Below are positions 53,649 through 62,515 of a DNA stretch of 64,000 bases, in pieces. A program made the translations under genes and the position numbers. Source of the stretch: JARRKU01 sp050288425 (GTDB lineage Bacteria > Desulfobacterota > Desulfobacteria > Desulfobacterales > Desulfosarcinaceae); assembly GCA_050288425.1 (NCBI GenBank), contig JBNKDU010000034.1, positions 1 to 64,000 of the forward strand. Reading direction: 5' to 3'. The notes under the pieces were generated by a model. That model made no database searches, was not told the DNA's origin, and worked only from the letters and a program-made list of their open reading frames with translations. Numbering within the stretch: position 1 is the stretch's first letter; each line of letters starts with the position of its first letter.

Positions 53649-55154
53649 ATGGAAAACTCGTCAATGATGATCATCAGCTCCATACCCGTTCTGTATGCCA
53701 TCCCGCTTATCGTTCTGATCTTGCTGGCCATGTATCTGGCCCGCAAACCGTTTCACCGCACCATGGCCTCCTTCGGGCGGATTGTCTACAATGCCATGCG
53801 GATGGGGGCGGCTTCGGTCAAGTTGGCGGAAAAACGTCTGCAAATCAGAAATCGGGAAGTCTTGATGAGTGCCGGGCTGGAACTGGCCGAACGCAAGGTG
53901 GAGCGCGAGTTCGACCGCATCAGCGCCGTAATTCAGAGGGACCTGGAGGGATTTCCCCAGATCCAGCGCAAGGTTAGCGAGGATCTTCTCCAACTGGAGG
54001 AGGATTACGACAACTGCGCGGAAATACCGCAAACCCTTCCGGACTGGGTCAAGGTCATCGATGCCATCGCCAACATCAAACCCAGCGGCGACCGCATGGT
54101 CGTCAACATGTTGGAAGAAATCCACCATACCCTCGAAGAGCAGCATAAAAACGCCGTGGACCAGCACCGTCGGGACGTCTCCAAACGGCATGCCGTGCTC
54201 AGCCGCATGCTGCCCACCTGGCGGGTCACCCAGAAGACCCTGGGCGGAGTTCAGAAGGCGGTGGCGGGCCTCAGTCAGCGGACCAAAAAAATCGACCGCT
54301 ACATGAACGACTACGAGAAGATCCGCAACCAGGATGAGATCGCCGAACGGCAACTCTCCTCTTCGTCGCTGACCCAATTCTTCATCTCCGGACTCGTACT
54401 GGCGGTGGCGGTGATCGGCGCCATCATCAATTTCAATCTGGTGGCCTTGCCCATGTCGGAAATGGTGGGCGGTGCCAACTATATCGGCGATTTCAGAACG
54501 GCGGACGTGGCCGGCATGTTCATCGTCTGCCTGGAGATCGTGGTGGGCGTCTTCCTGATGGATGCACTGCGCATCACCCGTCTGTTCTCCATCATCGGGA
54601 GCATGGAGGACGGTAAACGCAAAATGATCTTCTGGGTTCTGTTCGGCATGCTTACCATCCTCGCGCTGGTGGAGTCGTCGCTGGCCTTCATGCGTGATCA
54701 GATCGCCGCCGACATGGAGGCGCTACGGCAATCCCTGGCCGGTGTGGAGCCCAGCAGCCTGGCCACCTCCAATATCCCCACCATCGGCCAGATGGTCATG
54801 GGATTCATCCTGCCCTATATTCTTACCTTTGTCGCCATTCCGTTCGAATCCTTTGTCTCCTCGGCTCGAACCGTACTGGGCCTGCTGGTATCATGGGCGT
54901 TGCGGGTTCTGGCATTTGTCCTGCGGCTGGCAGGCAACCTGGGGTATTACCTGAGCCGTATGATCAGCAATATTTACGATTTGGTGATCTTTCCGGCATT
55001 GTGGCTGGAAAACGTCATCATCCGGATGGCCACCAAGGAGAAGAAGGACCGCGGAGAGAAGAAAAAGGGCGACCGGGTAAAAGAAGTCGGCCGGGAACCG
55101 GAAAGTGCAACCTTGATGGAGGGATCCGAATCATGCAGCCAGGCCATCGACTAA
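53649..55154 (+). CDS. Polytopic membrane protein under c-di-GMP riboswitch, unknown family
   Basis: 501 aa from ATG 53649 (GGGAGG 5 nt upstream). One N-terminal TM (~7-30), a long charged helical domain (~32-240, likely coiled coil, cytoplasmic), then about five TM helices (~242-263, 286-305, 327-346, 379-398, 405-428) and a Lys/Glu-rich C-terminal tail. No catalytic motif seen. I do not recognise the family. The next gene overlaps its last 22 bp and encodes a VWA lipoprotein, so the two probably act together at the envelope. Confidence 0.75.
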   Translation: MENSSMMIISSIPVLYAIPLIVLILLAMYLARKPFHRTMASFGRIVYNAMRMGAASVKLAEKRLQIRNREVLMSAGLELAERKVEREFDRISAVIQRDLEGFPQIQRKVSEDLLQLEEDYDNCAEIPQTLPDWVKVIDAIANIKPSGDRMVVNMLEEIHHTLEEQHKNAVDQHRRDVSKRHAVLSRMLPTWRVTQKTLGGVQKAVAGLSQRTKKIDRYMNDYEKIRNQDEIAERQLSSSSLTQFFISGLVLAVAVIGAIINFNLVALPMSEMVGGANYIGDFRTADVAGMFIVCLEIVVGVFLMDALRITRLFSIIGSMEDGKRKMIFWVLFGMLTILALVESSLAFMRDQIAADMEALRQSLAGVEPSSLATSNIPTIGQMVMGFILPYILTFVAIPFESFVSSARTVLGLLVSWALRVLAFVLRLAGNLGYYLSRMISNIYDLVIFPALWLENVIIRMATKEKKDRGEKKKGDRVKEVGREPESATLMEGSESCSQAID

Positions 55155-55801
55155 CAAGTCTGATCTTGATCGTTTTGCTGATCCTGACCGCCGGCATTGG
55201 CGGCTGTTCCCGGAAGACCAACCGGGCAAAAGGCGTCTACATGCTACTGGACACGTCGGGTACCTATGCCTTGGAGTTGAAAAAAGCCAAATCGATCATC
55301 AACTACCTGCTGGGTACCCTGCAGCCGGGAGACACGCTTTCCGTGGGCCGCATCGATACCGGCAGTTTCAGTGAAAAGGACATCGTGGCCAAGGTAACCT
55401 TCGATTCCCGCCCTTCCGTGGCCAACACCCAGAAACGCGCCTTTCAAAAACAGGTCAACGATTTCGTGGCCAACATCAAACGGAGCGACTATACGGATAT
55501 CTCCGGTGGAATTCTCCAGGCCATCGAATTTCTCAACGAGACCGATGCCGGCAGGAAGTACATCCTGATTTTCTCGGATCTTCAGCAGGAACTGGCCGAG
55601 GGGCATGTTCGCGACGTACCGTTCCAGCTCGGCGGTTTCGAAGTGATCGCCCTGAATGTGACCAAATTGCGCGAAGACATCCGTGATCCCAAGCAGTATC
55701 TGCAACGGGTGGAGGATTGGCGCCACAAGACCGAGGACGGCAGTGGAACCTGGCGGGTGATCAACGATCTGGAACGCCTGGACAAAATCTTCGCCAATTA
55801 A
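55133..55801 (+). CDS. VWA-domain lipoprotein
   Basis: 222 aa. Lipoprotein signal with Cys25 in GIGGC. VWA-like fold with MIDAS-type motifs: DTSGT at 40-44, a TDISGGI segment with the middle Thr/Asp, and LIFSDLQQE as the third strand. VWA domains bind protein partners through a metal ion. GGAGGG lies 9 nt before ATG 55133, inside the end of the membrane-protein gene, so the pair is co-translated. The metal site is slightly variant (DxSGT rather than DxSxS). Confidence 0.78.
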   Translation: MQPGHRLTSLILIVLLILTAGIGGCSRKTNRAKGVYMLLDTSGTYALELKKAKSIINYLLGTLQPGDTLSVGRIDTGSFSEKDIVAKVTFDSRPSVANTQKRAFQKQVNDFVANIKRSDYTDISGGILQAIEFLNETDAGRKYILIFSDLQQELAEGHVRDVPFQLGGFEVIALNVTKLREDIRDPKQYLQRVEDWRHKTEDGSGTWRVINDLERLDKIFAN

Positions 55802-56108
55802 TCGATGGTTCGCGGAATTTCTCCCCCAACAAGACGCCAGAGGATGGGGGCTTTTCCGGGATGCGACGCTCACGGCCTGGTGATTTCAACCAGTTATCCA
55901 CGGGGGCATTCCTGCCCCCTCCCCGGTCGCCGCCTATAGGCGCCGCCGGGGTCTCCCCCATGGATAACTGGTTGAAATCACGAAGGCCTTCCGCTGATGC
56001 TTCCCGAAAAGGCCCCATCCTCTGGCTTACGCCTTGGACAGAGAAAACGAAAAGGCCCCTGAATTGAACCAATCTTAGGGTTCGCGCGACCGAAGCCATC
56101 CCGCCATA
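55802..56108. other. Convergent intergenic region with long inverted repeat
   Basis: 307 bp between the VWA gene and mtaB (convergent). Dominated by the inverted-repeat element 55836-56026; no gene. Confidence 0.8.
55836..56026. repeat. 191-bp long inverted repeat element
   Basis: Outer arms 55836-55861 and 56002-56026 are nearly perfect (GCCAGAGGATGGGG... against its complement, one mismatch, one extra base). Inner arms of 21 bp, 55880-55900 and 55961-55981, are perfect. The 60-nt centre has its own hairpins (GGGGGCA/TGCCCCC; the palindrome CGCCTATAGGCG at 55931-55942). Could be a MITE-like element or a large transcript-end hairpin shared by the two convergent genes. Confidence 0.85.
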
Positions 56109-57455
56109 TCAATTGGAAGGCTTTCTCGCCGGTGGGACGGTTTCGACGTGACCAAATACCGTTTGCGTTGCGTCGACACCATCGATATGAGCCGTCACCA
56201 GGCTGTTTCCCGTCACAGAGGCATCCGGCAGGAGAACCGGGATATAATTCTCGCTGATGCCCTTGGGAAGGCCGTGCAGGGGATCGGATCCGGTTTCGAC
56301 GAGTACCTCCAGCCGCCGGCCGACATTGGCTTCGTAAAAGGCATTTCTCTTGCGCGTTCCCAGCCGTCGCAGGCGCCGGCAGCGTGCCTGGATGACCTGG
56401 TTCGGGACCACATCCTTGAAGGCGGCCGCCTTCGTGCCCGCGCGGGCCGAAAAGGGAAAGACATGCAGATAGGTCACCGGCAGGGTTGCGATCAATTCAT
56501 AGGTATGTTCGAAGGCCTCATCGGATTCACCGGGAAAACCCACCAGCACATCCACGCCGATGGACGCGTGGGGCACGGCAGCATGGACGGCCCGGATCAC
56601 GTCCGCAAAAAGGGTATGGTCGTAGGGGCGGCCCATACGGCCCAGCACCTGGTCGTCGCCGCTTTGCAAGGGAATATGCAGGTGAGGGCAGAGCGGCGTC
56701 TGCGTGTCGGCCACCAGGTCGATCAGGCCGGCATCCACCTCCGTCGGTTCGATGGAACTGATGCGGATGCGATCCATGAGACCGGCAGACGAGATGGTCT
56801 TCAGTAAATCGACCAAGGTGGACGGCAGCTTGAAATCATGTCCGTAGGCGCCCAGGTGGATGCCGGTCAGGACCGTTTCCCGATACCCTTGGCGTTGCAG
56901 GGCGGCCAGGTGCTCCAAGATCTCATCGGAGGGCATGCTCCGGCTGCGCCCCCGGGCGTAGGGAACGATGCAATAGGTGCAGTAAGCGTTGCAGCCATCC
57001 TGGATTTTCAGGAACGCCCGGGTCCGGTCTGCCGGCGCCACGGAGGGCAGGGGGGCGAATCGATCCAGTCCCTGTATGGGGCCATGCACCAGGGAGGCAT
57101 CCCCATCGGCAGCCTGATCCATCCGGTTGAGGAGCTGCGTCAGTTTCATTTTGTCGCCATGCCCCACGATCAGATCGACTTGGGGTATCGATTGGATCTC
57201 CTGGGGCGCCGTCTGGGCATAGCATCCGGTGACCACGATTCTGGCCTCCGGATGGTTACGAATGGCCTGCCGGATGGCCTGCCGCGACTGCATGGCCGCC
57301 TTGCCGGTCACCGTGCAGGTATTGACCACCACGAGATGATGCGGTTCGCCGGACCCGGCGGTTTCGTATCCCGACGCTTCCAGAAGATGCGCCAGGGCGG
57401 CCGATTCACATTGGTTGACCTTGCAGCCCAGGGTGGTGATGTGGAAGCGTTTCAT
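56109..57455 (-). CDS. mtaB: tRNA (t6A37) methylthiotransferase MtaB
   Basis: 448 aa from ATG 57455 (GGAGG 9 nt upstream), which shares ATGA with the mnmA stop. Methylthiotransferase N-domain with three Cys (GCKVNQCES, NTCTV, GCYAQ), radical SAM CNAYCTYC, and the MtaB-type YARGRSRSM segment, then a TRAM-like C-terminus. Converts t6A to ms2t6A in tRNA. Coupled to mnmA, another tRNA thiolation gene. Confidence 0.9.
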   Translation of the reverse strand: MKRFHITTLGCKVNQCESAALAHLLEASGYETAGSGEPHHLVVVNTCTVTGKAAMQSRQAIRQAIRNHPEARIVVTGCYAQTAPQEIQSIPQVDLIVGHGDKMKLTQLLNRMDQAADGDASLVHGPIQGLDRFAPLPSVAPADRTRAFLKIQDGCNAYCTYCIVPYARGRSRSMPSDEILEHLAALQRQGYRETVLTGIHLGAYGHDFKLPSTLVDLLKTISSAGLMDRIRISSIEPTEVDAGLIDLVADTQTPLCPHLHIPLQSGDDQVLGRMGRPYDHTLFADVIRAVHAAVPHASIGVDVLVGFPGESDEAFEHTYELIATLPVTYLHVFPFSARAGTKAAAFKDVVPNQVIQARCRRLRRLGTRKRNAFYEANVGRRLEVLVETGSDPLHGLPKGISENYIPVLLPDASVTGNSLVTAHIDGVDATQTVFGHVETVPPARKPSN

Positions 57456-58540
57456 TGGATCCATCCTCCGCCCAGCACCTCGTCGTCTCGATAGAAAACC
57501 GCCCCCTGGCCCGGAGTGATTGCGGTTTGTGGCTGCTCGAAGATCACCCGGGCGGTGGTGTCACTCTCCGGGACCACCCGGGCCGGCGCGGCCGTATGAC
57601 GATATCGCAGCCGGACCTGCGCTGCCAGTGAATTTCTGGGTGGTTCGATGATCCAGTTGATGCCCGCGACATTGCATCGGTCCTTGGCCAGATCCTCCTT
57701 GAATCCGACGATCAACCGATTGGCGGCGGTATCGATGCGCACCACATAGTAAGGCCTGGCGGCCGGACAATTGATCCCCCGCCGCTGGCCGACGGTAAAC
57801 AGATGGAGCCCCTCGTGGCGACCGATGACTTCGCCGTCAACGGTTTGAATCGGTCCGGGCCGGGAGGCGAAACCCGGCTGAGTCTGTAGAAATTCTCCGT
57901 AGGCCCCATCGTGGATAAAACAGATGTCCTGGCTCTCTTCGGCTACGGAAGGACGCAATCCCTTCTCCACCGCGATCCGGCGGGTCCGCGCCTTGGTCTG
58001 GTCGCCCAGCGGCAACACGGCGCGGCAAAGCTGGTCCTGGGACAGGCGGGCGAGGAAATAGGATTGGTCCTTCACCGGATCGACGCCGCGCAACAGCCTG
58101 CGGCGTCCGTCCGCGGCGGTTTCGATGCGGGCATAATGGCCGGTGGCCAGACATTGGGCGCCGAGTCTGTGGGCATGGGTCAGCAAATGGCCGAATTTGA
58201 TGGCCGGGTTGCAGACCAGGCAGGGATTGGGCGTCGACCCCTGTCCATAGCCCTGGATGAAATAATCGACCACCTGGTGTTGGAATGCGGCTCGCAGATC
58301 GACCACATGCAGGGGGATTGCCAGACGGTCGGCCATGGCGGCTACCTTCTCTGCGGTGGTGCTGTCGGGCGAAGCCGTTTCTCCGCCGGCGGATGGGGCC
58401 GCATCCGGTGGCGGTGCCATGGATTCGTAGCCGGTGAGAAAATGCAGGCCGATCACCTCGCATCCCTGATCTTTGAGCAGGGCCGCGGCCACCATGGAGT
58501 CCACGCCGCCGCTGAGGGCTATGGCAACCGGGGAGCGCAC
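57452..58540 (-). CDS. mnmA: tRNA-specific 2-thiouridylase MnmA
   Basis: 362 aa from GTG 58540, which overlaps the TAG of the ferredoxin gene. PP-loop SGGVDSMVAA, catalytic Cys in NPCLVCN and second Cys in SQDICFI, plus C-terminal beta domains. 2-Thiolates U34 of Lys/Glu/Gln tRNAs. The frame runs open to 58603, but the GTG fits family length and operon overlap. Confidence 0.95.
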   Translation of the reverse strand: MRSPVAIALSGGVDSMVAAALLKDQGCEVIGLHFLTGYESMAPPPDAAPSAGGETASPDSTTAEKVAAMADRLAIPLHVVDLRAAFQHQVVDYFIQGYGQGSTPNPCLVCNPAIKFGHLLTHAHRLGAQCLATGHYARIETAADGRRRLLRGVDPVKDQSYFLARLSQDQLCRAVLPLGDQTKARTRRIAVEKGLRPSVAEESQDICFIHDGAYGEFLQTQPGFASRPGPIQTVDGEVIGRHEGLHLFTVGQRRGINCPAARPYYVVRIDTAANRLIVGFKEDLAKDRCNVAGINWIIEPPRNSLAAQVRLRYRHTAAPARVVPESDTTARVIFEQPQTAITPGQGAVFYRDDEVLGGGWIQ

Positions 58541-58965
58541 TAGAAAAAGTTTTGCTTGATCGGCTTGACCTTCATGGCACGGGTGGGGCAGGTACGCACG
58601 CACAGCTCACACACGCTGCATTTGAGAATGTCGAAGCAAACTTCCATGGAGGGACGATCCACCGCCAGGGCGCCGGTGGGGCATACCGCGGTGCAGGAAC
58701 CGCAATGGGTGCAGACATCGTCGTCCCGTTCGACCTCCTGAGAGGCTTTCTGCACATCCACTCCCTGGGATTTGAGATAGTCCACACCGGCCTTGAAATT
58801 GGCCTTCGCCCCGGACAGTTCCAACACCATATAACCTTCCTTGCGGGGCAGGATTCCGGCATGGAGGATGTTGAATATGAGATCATGGTTGCGCGCCAGA
58901 TTGCAGACCAGCGGCTTCTGGACCTCGGTCTTGGGAAAGCGCAGGATGAGTATTTTCGAGTACAC
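58540..58965 (-). CDS. NIL-domain 2x[4Fe-4S] ferredoxin-like protein
   Basis: 141 aa from GTG 58965, with GGAGG exactly 5 nt upstream. N-terminal NIL domain (~1-75), then two 4Fe-4S motifs CTHCGSCTAVCP and CSVCELCVRTCP. Such proteins are common in Desulfobacterota and are proposed to act in sulfur or homocysteine metabolism. Overlaps mnmA and may supply sulfur or electrons to it (inference). Confidence 0.85.
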   Translation of the reverse strand: MYSKILILRFPKTEVQKPLVCNLARNHDLIFNILHAGILPRKEGYMVLELSGAKANFKAGVDYLKSQGVDVQKASQEVERDDDVCTHCGSCTAVCPTGALAVDRPSMEVCFDILKCSVCELCVRTCPTRAMKVKPIKQNFF

Positions 58966-59055
58966 GCGGGCCTCCAAGGATCTGGATTCTTTACTTATGG
59001 AAAGTAACTGTGTAACATATTTGCAAAACTCTGGAGTGTCAACCGAATAGACGCC

Positions 59056-61215
59056 ATGAATCCCTTTGCATACCGGACCACCGGACTGGCCATCAAGACC
59101 CTGGAAAATCTCTCCAAGGCCCAGGTGAATCTTCACGGGACGGAGAACATTCCCCAAGGTTCCGCCATTTTCGTGGTCAACCATTTCACGCGGCTGGAAA
59201 CCTTCCTGATGCCCTACTACGTGCACAAGTTGATCCGGCGGCCGGTCTGGTCCATGGCCGCGGCCGATCTCTTCGTGGGCTCCTTCGGGCGCTACCTCGA
59301 ATCCGTGGGGGCCGTTTCCACCGCACACCCCGATCGGGATCGCCTGATCGTCAAAACCCTGCTGACCGGTGAGGCGGCCTGGATTATCTTTCCCGAAGGC
59401 AGCATGGTCAAGAGCAAGCAGATTATAGAGAAGGGCCGCTACATGATCTACGATGCCGGCGGCAAACATCCTCCTCACACGGGGGCCGCCTTCCTGGCCT
59501 TGCGTACCGAATTCTACCGGCAGCGCATGCTGCAGCTCTCCCTTCATCGCCCCCGGGAGACCGAACGGCTGCTGCCGCTTTTCAGTATCGATTCCCTGGA
59601 CGATATTTCGCGCCAGGGCACCCATATTGTGCCCGTGAACATTACCTATTACCCGTTGCGGGCCAGGATGAACATCCTCAATCACCTGGCCAAACGGCTG
59701 GTGGAGGGCCTGCCCGAGCGGATCACCGAAGAACTCATGACCGAAGGGGCCATGCTGTTGTCCGGCGTCGATATCGATATTCGCTTCGGCCCCCCCATCG
59801 ACATCGGTCCCTACCTGCAAAAGCGGTCGATCTTAAAGGATTTACGATCGCCGCGCACCTTCGACTTCGATGACCCCCTGCCGTGTTTGAAATGCATGCG
59901 CAAGGCCGCCCGCAAGATCATGCAGCGGTACATGGACGGCATCTATGGATTGACGACGGTCAACCATGACCATATCTTCGCCTCGCTGCTCAAACACAAC
60001 CTGACCAACAGCGTCGACCTGCGGGCGTTCAAACAACGGGCCTTCCTGGCCATTTCCGACGACATCGAAAGCATGCCCATTCACCTGCACCACAGCCTGA
60101 AGGTGAACCAGAGTCACCTGCTTATCGATGACCGGTTCCATAAACTGTCCGATTTCCTGGACGTGGCCGAAGAAAAAGGCGTTGTCCAACGCCACGGCCC
60201 CACCCTCCGGCGCGATCGTTCCAAGCTCAGACAGGTCTTCGATTTTCAGCGGGTTCGTATCGACAATCCCGTGGCCGTCATGGCCAACGAAGTGGAGCCC
60301 CTCCTGCATTTACAGAAGAAAATATCGCGACTTTGCCGGACACCCCGGTTTCGGTTGCAAACCAGGATCGTCGCCCATTATCTCCAGAAGGCCGAGCAGG
60401 AGTTCGATGCCGCTTACGAGCAGTTCGCCATCCAGGGGGAAAGCAAACCGCGCCGTGTCGGCCTGCCCATGCTGTTCAAGGGTCGATCGCGGAAGCTGGG
60501 CATCGTACTCTGCCATGGTTACATGGCCGCCCCCCTCGAAGTGCGGACCCTGGCGGAATATCTGGCCGCCTCGGGGTATTGGGTCTACACACCGCGCCTG
60601 GCCGGCCACGGCACGTCCCCCGAGGATCTGGCCCGCGCATCCTTCCAGGATTGGATCCACAGCATGGAAGACGGCTACATCCTGATGCGGAACCTGTGCC
60701 GCCGGGTGGTCCTGGGCGGATTCTCCACCGGCGCCGCACTATCCCTGGAACTGGCATCGCGACTGTCGTCCGTCGTCGGCGTATTTGCCATTTCCACCCC
60801 GTTGCGCCTCCAGTACCTGGGTTCCCGGCTGGCTCCCTTCGTGGATACGTGGAATAAAATCATGAACAAGGTGCACCTCAACGATGCCAGAATGGATTTC
60901 GTGGAGAATAGCCCGGAGAATCCGGATATCAATTACCTGCGCAATCCCATTTCCGGCGTACGCGAGCTGGAGCGCCTGATGGGCTATTTGGAGCCCAAGC
61001 TGGCCGATATCCGCATGCCCGCCCTGGTGGTCCAGGGCAAGAACGATCCGGTGGTCCATCCCGCCGGTTCCGAGCGGCTCTATAACCTGTTGGGATCGGA
61101 AGAGAAACGATACCTGGTCTTCAATTTCAATCGCCACGGCATCCTGCTGGGCGAAGGCTCTGAGCGGGTCCACCAGGCCGTGGGCCAGTTCATCGACCAA
61201 CTGAAAACGAAATGA
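59056..61215 (+). CDS. PlsC-like acyltransferase fused to alpha/beta hydrolase
   Basis: 719 aa. Residues ~1-250: glycerolipid acyltransferase fold with NHFTRLE (the family's NHxxxxD with Glu48 for Asp) and FPEGS at 112-116. Residues ~250-470: helical linker region of unknown role. Residues ~475-719: monoacylglycerol-lipase-like hydrolase with GFSTG (S557), acid in QGKNDPVVHP and His in FNRHGI. One chain thus has both acyl-transfer and acyl-hydrolysis domains. Divergent from the NIL ferredoxin. Confidence 0.85.
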   Translation: MNPFAYRTTGLAIKTLENLSKAQVNLHGTENIPQGSAIFVVNHFTRLETFLMPYYVHKLIRRPVWSMAAADLFVGSFGRYLESVGAVSTAHPDRDRLIVKTLLTGEAAWIIFPEGSMVKSKQIIEKGRYMIYDAGGKHPPHTGAAFLALRTEFYRQRMLQLSLHRPRETERLLPLFSIDSLDDISRQGTHIVPVNITYYPLRARMNILNHLAKRLVEGLPERITEELMTEGAMLLSGVDIDIRFGPPIDIGPYLQKRSILKDLRSPRTFDFDDPLPCLKCMRKAARKIMQRYMDGIYGLTTVNHDHIFASLLKHNLTNSVDLRAFKQRAFLAISDDIESMPIHLHHSLKVNQSHLLIDDRFHKLSDFLDVAEEKGVVQRHGPTLRRDRSKLRQVFDFQRVRIDNPVAVMANEVEPLLHLQKKISRLCRTPRFRLQTRIVAHYLQKAEQEFDAAYEQFAIQGESKPRRVGLPMLFKGRSRKLGIVLCHGYMAAPLEVRTLAEYLAASGYWVYTPRLAGHGTSPEDLARASFQDWIHSMEDGYILMRNLCRRVVLGGFSTGAALSLELASRLSSVVGVFAISTPLRLQYLGSRLAPFVDTWNKIMNKVHLNDARMDFVENSPENPDINYLRNPISGVRELERLMGYLEPKLADIRMPALVVQGKNDPVVHPAGSERLYNLLGSEEKRYLVFNFNRHGILLGEGSERVHQAVGQFIDQLKTK

Positions 61216-61228
61216 ATGTGCATTGACG

Positions 61229-62515
61229 ATGGAACCGTTGGCCTGGATAATTCTGATCTTTCTCCTGGCGGCCCTGGCCGTGGATATCTGGGCCGACCTG
61301 CTCAATCTCGAGACCTTGCGGTTGAAATTGCCGCCGGCCTTTTCCCGCTGGTACGACGAGGCACGCTATGCCGCTTCCCAGCGTTACCTGCGCACCCAAA
61401 CACGATTCGGCTGGGTGGTGACGGGGTTCGATCTGGCCCTGCTGCTGGTCTTCTGGTTTGCCGGCGGTTTCGGGGCCCTGGATCGATGGGTGCGGGCACT
61501 GGATTGGCCCGTGGTGGCGCAGGGATTGATCTACATCGGCATTCTGGTGGCCGTCAAAGGCCTGCTGGGGTTGCCGTTCGGCATGTACGCCACCTTCGTT
61601 ATCGAAACGCGTTTCGGCTTCAATCGAACCACCTGGCGCACCTATGTGAAGGACCGCATCAAGGGAATGATCCTGACCGGACTGGTGGGCGGCGGCCTTC
61701 TGGCACTGGTGCTGGCCTTTTTCCAATACGCCGGCGGACAAGCCTGGTGGGCCTGTTGGTTGGCCACCACGGCCGTCATGCTGGTGCTGCAGTACATCGC
61801 CCCGACCTGGATCATGCCGCTGTTCAACCGCTTCGAACCTCTGCCCGAGGGAGAACTGCGCGATGCGGTCATGGCATACGCCCGCCGCATCGATTTCAAG
61901 ATAGACGGGATCTGGGTGATGGACGGTTCCCGGCGCAGCGCCAAATCCAATGCCTTCTTCACCGGATTCGGTCGACATCGCCGCATCGTGCTGTTCGACA
62001 CCCTGATCGAGAAGCATTCCGTCGCGGAACTGGTGGCGGTCCTGGCGCATGAAATGGGCCATTACAAGCGCCGGCACATCGTGCGCAATCTGGTCATCGG
62101 CATCGTCCATACAGGCGTGCTCTTCTTCGTACTCTCCCTGTTCATCTCCCGCCCGGCGTTGTTCGCCGCCTTCCGGGTCGATCAGATCTCCGTCTATGCG
62201 GGATTGATTTTCTTCGGAATCTGCTATTCGCCTTTGGACGGGGCCCTGGGGATCGCATTGCACGCCATGTCCCGGCGACACGAATATGAAGCCGACCGAT
62301 ACTGCGTGGATACCTGCGAAGACGGAGAGGCCATGATCACGGCGCTGAAGAACCTGGCGGTGGACAATCTCTCCAATCTGCGGCCGCACCCTTTCTATGT
62401 TTTTCTACACTACTCCCACCCGCCAATACTGCAGCGCATCGAAGCCATCGAACGTCGCATGGCGGAGAATCGTCTTTCGGCAGGCCCATCGGCAGGCAGG
62501 ACTTCTGCCGCCTAG
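61229..62515 (+). CDS. M48 family Ste24-like membrane metallopeptidase
   Basis: 428 aa from ATG 61229. Several TM helices, zinc site HEMGH and downstream EADRY, plus the long N-terminal TM region and STE24-type FGFNRTT segment. Resembles CAAX prenyl protease 1 more than the shorter HtpX. Probably membrane-protein quality control, 13 bp after the acyltransferase-hydrolase gene. Confidence 0.88.
   Translation: MEPLAWIILIFLLAALAVDIWADLLNLETLRLKLPPAFSRWYDEARYAASQRYLRTQTRFGWVVTGFDLALLLVFWFAGGFGALDRWVRALDWPVVAQGLIYIGILVAVKGLLGLPFGMYATFVIETRFGFNRTTWRTYVKDRIKGMILTGLVGGGLLALVLAFFQYAGGQAWWACWLATTAVMLVLQYIAPTWIMPLFNRFEPLPEGELRDAVMAYARRIDFKIDGIWVMDGSRRSAKSNAFFTGFGRHRRIVLFDTLIEKHSVAELVAVLAHEMGHYKRRHIVRNLVIGIVHTGVLFFVLSLFISRPALFAAFRVDQISVYAGLIFFGICYSPLDGALGIALHAMSRRHEYEADRYCVDTCEDGEAMITALKNLAVDNLSNLRPHPFYVFLHYSHPPILQRIEAIERRMAENRLSAGPSAGRTSAA

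Noticed and set aside
55895..55970. Replication origin (DnaA boxes in inverted pair)
   Set aside because: Only two near-matches, both explained by the inverted-repeat arms; no dnaA, dnaN or AT-rich unwinding region nearby.
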